Part shown: positions 22,396 to 28,984 of the stretch, one piece after another
How positions within the stretch are numbered: the first letter of the stretch is position 1
Layout: the number at the start of each line of letters is the position of its first letter
Source of the DNA: Cyanobacteria bacterium SBLK
GTDB lineage: Bacteria > Cyanobacteriota > Cyanobacteriia > Cyanobacteriales > Spirulinaceae
Assembly (NCBI GenBank): GCA_017746715.1
Contig: JAGHZQ010000123.1
Coordinates: 1-33,694, forward strand
Length of the DNA: 33,694 bases
Direction: 5' to 3'
Program-made: the position numbers and the translations under genes
Notes under the pieces: model-generated
Database searches by the model: none
What the model saw: only the letters and a program-made list of their open reading frames with translations
What the model was told of the DNA's origin: nothing

Positions 22396-25193
22396 TGATA
22401 ATTGTTCGTGGATAATTGTTCTTGGATAAGCGGTTCGAGTAATTGGAGAATTTCTTCGCTCTCGAATGCGTCCGCAAATTTAACGATTTTCCGAGCAAAA
22501 ACGACATATTTCGGATCGAGAGTCTCAATTCGCCTGACTTCAGATTGAATCTCTGTAAGATATCCATCCAAAACAATATTGTAAAGTGCCACCAGTTCTC
22601 GAGCCGGGGGAAAAATCAATTCTGTTGAGAGAGTTTCATTGGGTTGTTCGACCGTTTCATAAATCCAATCCAAGTTTAAATGTCGTTGGAGTTGTGCGAA
22701 CAACTCTGAAGATTGTACGGGTTTGGGCAAAAAATCGCAGCAACCGACTCGAGCGCATTTTTGACGAGCGCTACCCACAACGCTCGCAGAAGAAGCGACG
22801 ATCGCGATGTTTTGTCCGACTTCTAAATGCTTCAATTGCTCGATCATTTCAAACCCATCCATAATGGGCATCGAGAGATCGGTAATAATCAGATCGGGTT
22901 GATGGATTTTGACTTTTTCTAATCCTTGCAAACCATTTTCTGCTTCGATCGCCTCAAATCCAATCGGCTCTAAGAAATTGAGCAAAACCGCCCGATTTTC
23001 CCAATGGTCGTCAACCAGTAATATTTTGCGAGTCGATCCTTGATAACCGATAATATTTTGCGAGGTTTCTTCCGTTTCCAACTCTTGCCAGTCTTTGACT
23101 TCGGGGATGGTTAAATCAAACCAAAACCGACTCCCCGTATCGGCCGTACTTTCAACCTCGAGTTTGCCGCCCATCATCTCGATCAATTGGCGGCTAATCG
23201 CTAAACCCAGCCCCGTACCTTGGACGCGACGGGCACGATCGCCAACTTGCTCGAAGGGAAGAAAAATTTTCTCCAATTGTTCCGCCGTCATGCCTACTCC
23301 CGTATCTTCGACTTGAAAGCGAAGGGTTGTTGTGGGTTGTTGGTTACCTGCACTGAGCGAAGTCGAAGGGAGCGAAGTCGAAGTGGTGACGGATAGCGTT
23401 ACCGTGCCGCGATCGGTAAACTTGATTGCATTCCCTAATAAGTTGATGAGCACTTGACGCAGACGTTTTTCATCCGTGTGGATGGCTTGAGGAAGTACCG
23501 AGAGCGCTTCATAATGAAAATCGATTTCTTTCTGTTCGGCCTTAATACGAAAGAGTTCGCGAATTCCCCGCAAAAACATTTCTAGGGAAAAATCTCTCGC
23601 GTAGAGTTCTAACTTTCGCGCTTCAATTTTAGAAATATCGAGAATATCGTTGATTAAAGTCAGTAAATGAGAGCCGCACTGGTCGATAATGCTGAGACCG
23701 TCTTTGATTTTAGGGGTTGCTTCGCGATCGCGCTGCAAAATTTGTGCATAGCCGAGAATTCCGTTTAAGGGCGTTCGCAGTTCGTGACTCATATTAGCAA
23801 GAAATTCGCTTTTGGCTCGATCGGCTTCTTCGGCTTTTTCTTTGGCTTGTTGCAGTTCTACGGTGCGTTTTTCGACCCGTCGCTCCAGTTCTGCATTGGT
23901 GTTTGCCAGAGCGGTAAAAGAGTCTTGCAACTGGCCGGCCATTTGATTGAAAGAGCGTGCCAGAGTATCGAGTTCGCGAATTTGCTTGATTTCAATATGC
24001 TGGTTTAATTTGCCCGAGGCGATCGCTCTCGAGGCTGCATTCAAGCGAGAAATCGGTCGAGCAATCACGCGAGCCGTCAGGATTCCCAATAATAGGGCGA
24101 TGACCAACGAGATCGAGCAGAGAAAAATGGTCAAGCGGGTATTGGCGTGAATGCGTTCCATAAAATCCGCTTCCGGAACGACCACGACAATCGACCAATC
24201 CAATCCTCGCGGGTCTCGAAACGGAGTCACTTGCAAGAACTGTCGCCGTCCTTGCAGCAGAAAGGTTAATTGTTCGCCGTCTTTTAAGCTCGAGAGATCT
24301 CCAAATGTTGCCGCAATTTTTTTCGCGCTTCCTTGGATTAAGGGCAGGCGGCTATCGAGGGCATTCAAGCGTTGGGGACTCTCTTCCCCTCGATTTTCTA
24401 GAAAAGGTTTTTCGTCGGTCGAAGAGGCAACAATTAAGCCGGAACTTTCCATAATAAATGTTTGTCCCGTGCGTCCGATTGTGAGGGAGCGCAAAAAATC
24501 ACTAATATCCGCAAGGGCGAGATCGGTTTCTACGACTCCTTGCAGTTCTCCTTGAGAGTTGTAAATGGGCAAGCTGGCAGAAATCCCCAAGCTCAAATCC
24601 GCAGCAAAAGGATAAATTTCGCTCCATACGGCTTTGCGCTCTTTGACGGCGGAAGTATACCAAGGTCGCCGGCGAGGATCGTAATCGGGAACGGTATTTA
24701 AGATTTCTTGACGGTTGCCTTGGCGATCGCTGGCGTATTTATGGAGATTGCCCGCTTGAAAATCTTCTGTGGTGTAAATAACAAACGTTCCGTCTTGCCT
24801 GCGTTCGGGTCCTGTAAAGCCTCCTGCTTCGTTGCCGAAATAAATTCCCGTTACCGAATCGAAGGTTTGCAATTGCTGCATAAACCAGCGATCGAGGGCA
24901 ATGGGATCGCTTGTATCGAGCTGTCCGATCGCGATCGCCTTAGCATTGAGGAGGTCGATGGTATGAGGAACTTCTAAATAAGATTCGAGTTTTTGTTGAA
25001 TGCGAGCGGTAACTTCTTCTCGAAGTTGTGTTGTCACGTCATTGACCGCTTTTTGTCCGTTTTGCAAAGAAAGCCATCCGGTCAATCCCACGGCAGCAAT
25101 GACTTCAATGACAAAAGGAACGACTAAGATCGATCGCAAGGGGATTTTTTGCAATTTCTGGCGGGAGGTGTAAGATTTGTCTTGGGGGGGCAT
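22392..25193 (-). CDS. Hybrid sensor histidine kinase (dCache-HAMP-HisKA-HATPase-REC)
   Basis: Membrane sensor of 933 residues. A first helix (19-42) and a second (353-376) bracket an extracytoplasmic double Cache domain (45-345). HAMP (377-430) and a coiled coil (430-462) lead to HisKA with His470 in NMSHELRTPLNG. The HATPase domain shows the N box NLLGNAIKF and G boxes DTGVGM and GTGLGLAI. The receiver domain (723-842) has Asp772 and Lys824. The last 80 residues are helical without His, so not an HPt domain. The Cache part contains YDPRRRPWY (171-179), Tyr194 and Asp224, resembling the dCache amino-acid-binding signature. Residues about 603-622 are a repeat-derived insert. Its stop overlaps the start of the LysM/M23 gene. 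Confidence 0.94.
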   Translation of the reverse strand: MPPQDKSYTSRQKLQKIPLRSILVVPFVIEVIAAVGLTGWLSLQNGQKAVNDVTTQLREEVTARIQQKLESYLEVPHTIDLLNAKAIAIGQLDTSDPIALDRWFMQQLQTFDSVTGIYFGNEAGGFTGPERRQDGTFVIYTTEDFQAGNLHKYASDRQGNRQEILNTVPDYDPRRRPWYTSAVKERKAVWSEIYPFAADLSLGISASLPIYNSQGELQGVVETDLALADISDFLRSLTIGRTGQTFIMESSGLIVASSTDEKPFLENRGEESPQRLNALDSRLPLIQGSAKKIAATFGDLSSLKDGEQLTFLLQGRRQFLQVTPFRDPRGLDWSIVVVVPEADFMERIHANTRLTIFLCSISLVIALLLGILTARVIARPISRLNAASRAIASGKLNQHIEIKQIRELDTLARSFNQMAGQLQDSFTALANTNAELERRVEKRTVELQQAKEKAEEADRAKSEFLANMSHELRTPLNGILGYAQILQRDREATPKIKDGLSIIDQCGSHLLTLINDILDISKIEARKLELYARDFSLEMFLRGIRELFRIKAEQKEIDFHYEALSVLPQAIHTDEKRLRQVLINLLGNAIKFTDRGTVTLSVTTSTSLPSTSLSAGNQQPTTTLRFQVEDTGVGMTAEQLEKIFLPFEQVGDRARRVQGTGLGLAISRQLIEMMGGKLEVESTADTGSRFWFDLTIPEVKDWQELETEETSQNIIGYQGSTRKILLVDDHWENRAVLLNFLEPIGFEAIEAENGLQGLEKVKIHQPDLIITDLSMPIMDGFEMIEQLKHLEVGQNIAIVASSASVVGSARQKCARVGCCDFLPKPVQSSELFAQLQRHLNLDWIYETVEQPNETLSTELIFPPARELVALYNIVLDGYLTEIQSEVRRIETLDPKYVVFARKIVKFADAFESEEILQLLEPLIQEQLSTNNYQ
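23349..23385 (-). repeat. Interspersed repeat inside the histidine kinase coding sequence
   Basis: On the coding strand CTTCGACTTCGCTC occurs twice in succession, the second copy extended by AGTGCAGG. This is a well-known cyanobacterial interspersed sequence usually found between genes. Here it is read in frame as STSLPSTSLSAGNQ between the beta strands TVTLSV and TTTLRFQVED of the ATPase domain. It shares its CCCTTCGA head with the element at 9832. Confidence 0.75.
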
Positions 25194-25371
25194 AGACGAT
25201 CCCTCGCAATATTAATTTGCCATTTTTGTACGACACAATTCTGCAATTGTGAATTTTTTACGATCGGGCAAACTTTTTATTCAAATCCATGCTACCCCAA
25301 AGCGCGATTGCCAGAACGAGTTTTACAAAATTTCACCTCACAATTTCATCTCGCAAGGATTTAATTGAATT

Positions 25372-25686
25372 TTAATCGACCGCGATCGCGCATTGTTTCA
25401 ATAACGGAACAAAATGCTCTAAAGGCGGAGTTTTCCGACCGGCAATTTTTGCCGAATCCTCCCATTTTCTCAACCGTACGGCAGCTTCGGCATGGGGGAT
25501 ATTTCTAAAATCTCGTGCTTGTTCTGGGGAAAAAATTTCTCCTTGTAACTTCAAACTCTGTTTAGAGGCCGCCGATAACCCCTGCCAGTAGTTTGCATCT
25601 GTGGCGCACAAATAGCGTTTGGCTTCGATGTGGAGGCGAATGGGTTCGGTAACGGCGGCAGGAAAGAGTCGGGTTAACAGTCCCAT
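25372..25686 (-). pseudogene. C-terminal remnant of a PhnZ-like HD-domain protein
   Basis: The 104-codon frame reads RLFPAAVTEPIRLHIEAKRY, then YWQGLSAASKQSLKLQG, AAVRLRKWEDSAK and PPLEHFVPLLKQCA. I recognise these blocks as the C-terminal half of the HD phosphohydrolase/oxygenase family that includes PhnZ and related phosphonate-linked proteins of about 180-200 residues. The N-terminal half with the HD metal-binding motifs is missing: a TAA codon directly precedes the ATG in frame, and the upstream DNA encodes a different remnant in another frame. Without the metal centre it should be inactive. It may still be translated from ATG 25686. Family recognition is from memory, so the name is less sure than the truncation. 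Confidence 0.65.
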
Positions 25687-25907
25687 TTATTGAGCGATCT
25701 GACACGATTAAAATATTGTTCCAAATTGCTAAATCCGGCCAGAGACCTTTCAATTTGTTTGACAGAAATACTGCCCCCGCTTAACAAATAGTCTTCGATA
25801 ATATATTGCTCTGGAATTGCATGTATTTTCAGAATTGCCGCAATAACAATTCTCGTTCTATCCTTGTCTTGAACTGGTATAAACTGTAATGTATCGGAAC
25901 ATTGAGC
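25674..25907 (-). pseudogene. Remnant of a tyrosine/dual-specificity phosphatase
   Basis: An open minus-strand frame with no usable start codon at its upstream end reads LQFIPVQDKDRTRIVIAAIL, then KIHAIPEQYIIEDYLLS and NLEQYFNRVRSLNKW before TAA at 25676-25674. It aligns by eye with the P-loop region of bacterial tyrosine phosphatases (F-H-C-x-x-G-K-D-R-T-G followed by a DYLLS helix). The catalytic Cys is Pro and the P-loop Gly residues are Asp and Arg, so the copy is dead. Its upstream end runs to within 16 bases of the pheS start on the opposite strand, and its 3' end overlaps the HD-protein remnant by 13 bases in a different frame. Confidence 0.55.
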
Positions 25908-25922
25908 TTAAATGCCACGCCC

Positions 25923-26924
25923 ATGACTTCTCCCAACGAGATCGAAACGCAACTCACCAACCTGAAAACCGAAGCAACCAGCGCGATCGCCGCGACAGAT
26001 GCCTTAGATGACCTCGAATCCTTACGAGTAAAATATTTAGGGAAAAAGGGGCAGCTCTCCCAAGTGTTGCGGGGGATGGGCAAACTCAGTGCTGAAGAGC
26101 GCCCTAAAATCGGCGCGATCGCCAATGAAGTCAAAGAAGCCATTCAAAATGCTCTAGAAGCCACCCGCAACACCCTCGAATCTGCCAAAATTCAGGCACG
26201 ACTCGAAGCAGAGCGCCTCGATGTAACCATGTCCGGGGTCAGTCGTCCCCTCGGCAGCATTCACCCTTTAAACAGCACCTTCGATCGCTTTACGGAAATT
26301 TTTGTGGGGTTGGGGTATACCGTTGCAGAAGGTCCGGAGATGGAAACGGAATATTACAATTTTGAAGCCTTAAATATTCCGGCCGATCACCCAGCTCGAG
26401 ATATGCAAGATACCCTTTATCTTTCCGATGGCAACTTATTGCGAACCCACACTTCTCCGGTACAAATTCGTTACATGGAGAGTCACGAACCCCCTATTCG
26501 CATTATTGCACCCGGTCGCGTTTATCGGCGAGATACTGTCGATGCCACCCATGCAGCCGTGTTTCATCAAGTGGAAGTTTTAGCCATCGATAAAGGGCTG
26601 ACTTTTAGCGATCTCAAAGGCACGATTCAAGAATTCGTGCGGCAAATGTTTGGAGAAGAATTACCGATGTTATTCCGTGCCAGTTATTTTCCTTTTACAG
26701 AACCTTCGGCTGAAGTTGACGTAAAATGGAAGGGAAAATGGTTGGAAGTTTTGGGTTGTGGAATGGTAGATCCCAATGTATTAAAAGCCGTGGGATACGA
26801 TCCCGAAGTTTACACGGGATTTGCGGCGGGTTTTGGCGTAGAACGCTTTGCGATGGTACTGCATGAAATTGACGATATTCGCCGTCTTTATAGCAGCGAT
26901 TTGCGGTTTTTACAACAGTTTTAA
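25923..26924 (+). CDS. pheS: Phenylalanine-tRNA ligase alpha subunit
   Basis: Catalytic subunit of the alpha2-beta2 enzyme that charges tRNA-Phe. The 333-residue product has the N-terminal coiled-coil arm (about 1-85), LRVKYLGKKGQLSQVLRGMG, and HPLNSTFDRFTEIFVGLGY. The class II motifs follow: GRVYRRDTVDATHAAVFHQV (motif 2) and GFAAGFGVERFAMVLH (motif 3). Length and order are standard for bacterial PheS. I use ATG 25923 (MTSPNEIETQL) because an in-frame TTG at 25902 would add seven residues not seen in the family. pheT is not adjacent, as is common in cyanobacteria. The phosphatase remnant lies immediately upstream on the other strand, so the pheS promoter may sit in that decayed sequence. Confidence 0.97.
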   Translation: MTSPNEIETQLTNLKTEATSAIAATDALDDLESLRVKYLGKKGQLSQVLRGMGKLSAEERPKIGAIANEVKEAIQNALEATRNTLESAKIQARLEAERLDVTMSGVSRPLGSIHPLNSTFDRFTEIFVGLGYTVAEGPEMETEYYNFEALNIPADHPARDMQDTLYLSDGNLLRTHTSPVQIRYMESHEPPIRIIAPGRVYRRDTVDATHAAVFHQVEVLAIDKGLTFSDLKGTIQEFVRQMFGEELPMLFRASYFPFTEPSAEVDVKWKGKWLEVLGCGMVDPNVLKAVGYDPEVYTGFAAGFGVERFAMVLHEIDDIRRLYSSDLRFLQQF

Positions 26925-26992
26925 ACAGCGATCGATTATGGATATTCTCCAGATTTGCTAATCCAACAAAAGACAATCGATTGATATTAATC

Positions 26993-27334
26993 ATGGAAAG
27001 AGAAACAAATCGAAAATTTCGGCGAGATTTGATCTTTACAATCTGGGGTTTTGCCACGGGAATGCTGGCGATTTGCATTCCCCTTTCTCCCACCACCGGA
27101 AGCGGCCCGTTGATTCCCCTCGCGATTATTGTCGGGACGACGGTGAGTACAATTAAAATTTGGCAAGATAAGGAAGACGATCGCCAAACTCAACAAGACG
27201 ATCGCTTGACTCCTTCGACCCAAGTCAAATTATTGGAAGAGCGGGTCAAAACCCTAGAAACCATTGCCACGGGTAGCGATATCGACCTGCAAAGGCGTTT
27301 GGAAGCGATCGAGTACCGCGATCGCGCTTCTTAA
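26993..27334 (+). CDS. Small membrane protein with coiled-coil tail, unknown function
   Basis: A 113-residue protein with a basic N-terminus (MERETNRKFRRD), two membrane helices at about 13-32 (LIFTIWGFATGMLAICIPL) and 41-57 (IPLAIIVGTTVSTI), and a hydrophilic tail. The tail contains a Gln/Asp-rich stretch (DRQTQQDDRLTP) and a helical, probably coiled-coil segment (VKLLEERVKTLETIA, LQRRLEAIE). A helical hairpin anchoring a cytoplasmic coiled coil is the likely topology. No family recognised. I prefer ATG 26993 over the in-frame TTG at 26981. It follows pheS by 68 bases on the same strand and might be read through from it. Confidence 0.72.
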   Translation: MERETNRKFRRDLIFTIWGFATGMLAICIPLSPTTGSGPLIPLAIIVGTTVSTIKIWQDKEDDRQTQQDDRLTPSTQVKLLEERVKTLETIATGSDIDLQRRLEAIEYRDRAS

Positions 27335-27687
27335 AGATCGGGAAAAAGAGACTTCTCCAACCCCGAGCTCGTATTGATTGATTTTTCTGTTGAGGTTCTC
27401 CTCTGCCTAAAGGCGAAAGGATTCAGAATATCGCTATTGCTGATTTTCTCTTTCTTCGACAAACCTTAAAACCCGCTATCTCTTGCGAGCAATACCTAAA
27501 CCAATCAACCATTCAACAGAATCAATCAAAGAGTTTAGTTTAGCGAGTCCCATTCGATTATCTACTAAAAGCCGCCCTCCGCGAAGCTAAAGCGCTTGGG
27601 GGATGCTGAGGTCTCCTCAGCATATCCAACCCATTAAGAGAGAGCGAGGCTTTAGACCCAGTGTTTTGGTAAATTTGCTTAAATCGT
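27335..27687. other. Intergenic stretch with decayed sequence and a strong hairpin
   Basis: This 353-base gap lies between convergent genes (the small membrane protein and psaM). It contains a plus-strand frame without a start codon (about 27412-27543, translating to ...KGERIQNIAIADFLFLRQT...) that I cannot assign, possibly decayed coding DNA. It also has a GC-rich CCTCCGCGAAGC segment near 27575 and the hairpin at 27603-27623. No convincing gene or RNA was found. Confidence 0.45.
27603..27623. repeat. Perfect 9-bp hairpin ATGCTGAGG/CCTCAGCAT
   Basis: ATGCTGAGG (27603-27611), loop TCT, CCTCAGCAT (27615-27623). It lies 65 bases beyond the psaM stop and 269 bases beyond the small membrane protein gene. 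The stem is strong but no T-tract follows on either strand, so it is either a processing or termination aid or part of an interspersed repeat. Confidence 0.6.
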
Positions 27688-27777
27688 CTATTTGTACAGC
27701 TCGGTACACAAACGATAAGCCAAAATTCCCGGGAATAAAGCGATAATCAAAGCTACAAAAACTTGTGTTTCCGTCAT
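27688..27777 (-). CDS. psaM: Photosystem I reaction centre subunit XII (PsaM)
   Basis: A 29-codon gene reading MTETQVFVALIIALFPGILA then YRLCTELYK. The single membrane helix with the closing RLxTELYK is the signature of PsaM, a one-helix subunit of cyanobacterial photosystem I that sits near PsaB and helps stabilise the trimer. Usual length is 30-31 residues, so this copy is complete. A GGAG lies ten bases before the ATG. It is monocistronic. In the 130-base upstream region GTTACAAA (27858-27865 on the plus strand) resembles one half of the RpaB-binding HLR1 element, but the second half is not evident. The gene is short enough to be missed by automatic callers. Confidence 0.93.
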   Translation of the reverse strand: MTETQVFVALIIALFPGILAYRLCTELYK

Positions 27778-27907
27778 TGTTATTAAACTCCATGAATGTC
27801 TTTGATATGGATTGAATCCCAATTTCGGCTATTCTTGACTTCTTCTCTAGGGAATTGTTACAAAATTAAATATTAAGCGGTCTCGCGGCGATCGATATGG
27901 AGAAACG

Positions 27908-28888
27908 CTAACTCTCCTTGCATTGCTTGGCCGACTTGCTCGATATTCCCAGATACAAGCCGAGCAAGATCGCTCCAAAAGCAGCATAGGACAAAAGATT
28001 CAACCGTTCCGAGAAGATCGAGGCAGCCAGTAAAGCGCTAATCACTGGAATTGTTAAAGAAAACAGGGCCACGAATCCAGAAGAGAACGTCTTGAGGCTA
28101 TAGCCGGTCAATCCTTGACCGATAATTTGAGCGCAGAATGCCAAACCGATAACCGAAAGCCAACCCTGTAGAGAAGAAGGGAAGAGTTGCGAGTCTCCAG
28201 AGAGTAAGGCGATCGCGGCAGGTAGAAGCGCCGAGATCGCACTGATCCAAAGCAGCACGATCGTGCTGGAAAACGTCTGACGCAATTGTTCTAAGGCAAT
28301 GAGATAAGTGGCAAAGAATGCAGCAGAGAGAAAGGCTGCACTATCCCCCTGGAGTCGATCGGCGACGATTTGTGTGGTTTCTAAAGCCTCCGTCGCGACT
28401 AAAGCAATCGCGCCTCCCATCGCGGCGATCGTCCCGAGGAGAAATCGCCGATCGAAGCCTCGGGCGAATAACAACCATGCTGCCAAACTGGTAAATATCG
28501 GACTCATCTCGTGGAGAATCGCGGATTTCGCCACGCTGGTTTGGGTCAAAGACCAAGCCCAAGTAATGTGATTGAGGGGATAGATAATGCCTGCGAGGAG
28601 CAATAGTCCCCAATCCCGACGGGTATAAGTTAGGGGGTCTTCTGACGATGCTTTCGAGGCCAACCGCCGATAGAGTACTTGCAGGACTTGCCATAGCATC
28701 ATCACCGCAGCAGCAATCCAAAAACGGTTAAAGACGGTTGCCGTCGCACTCAGTTCCCTTTCGCTCCAAACCATAAAGATCGATGCGAAAGAGGTCGTAA
28801 CGCTGGCAATGCACAAACCGATGAAGGCGATCGCAACGTTCCCAGACGAAGACGTACCGGAGGATTTTGTTTGATTGGCGATCTCCAT
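27908..28888 (-). CDS. DMT-superfamily transporter (EamA family)
   Basis: A 326-residue polytopic membrane protein with ten predicted helices in two EamA halves. The first half runs from about 18 to 160 and includes FNRFWIAAAVMMLWQVLQ, HITWAWSLTQTSVAKSAIL and GGAIALVATEA. The second runs from about 180 to 315, ending LLSYAAFGAILLGLYLGISS. These features fit the drug/metabolite transporters, which export amino acids, nucleotides or other small metabolites; the substrate cannot be predicted. The N-terminal 17 residues are polar (ANQTKSSGTSSSGN). It lies 96 bases after ilvD on the same strand; co-transcription is possible and would hint at an amino-acid link, but that is speculative. Confidence 0.9.
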   Translation of the reverse strand: MEIANQTKSSGTSSSGNVAIAFIGLCIASVTTSFASIFMVWSERELSATATVFNRFWIAAAVMMLWQVLQVLYRRLASKASSEDPLTYTRRDWGLLLLAGIIYPLNHITWAWSLTQTSVAKSAILHEMSPIFTSLAAWLLFARGFDRRFLLGTIAAMGGAIALVATEALETTQIVADRLQGDSAAFLSAAFFATYLIALEQLRQTFSSTIVLLWISAISALLPAAIALLSGDSQLFPSSLQGWLSVIGLAFCAQIIGQGLTGYSLKTFSSGFVALFSLTIPVISALLAASIFSERLNLLSYAAFGAILLGLYLGISSKSAKQCKES

Positions 28889-28984
28889 TTTTATCGAGGG
28901 CGAGAATATTCTCTCTCACTTTACCCTCTAATGCGCCTCGCAACATCCTAGAATAAGAAATTGGTGCGATAGCGTAACAGAGAA

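Noticed and set aside
25562..25753. 63-codon minus-strand frame spanning the remnant junction
   Set aside because: It has neither phosphatase nor HD-protein residues; both recognisable remnants lie in the other two frames of the same strand.
27858..27865. HLR1 (RpaB) site upstream of psaM
   Set aside because: Only one half-site, GTTACAAA, is seen; HLR1 needs two tandem halves, so it is mentioned in the psaM entry but not called.
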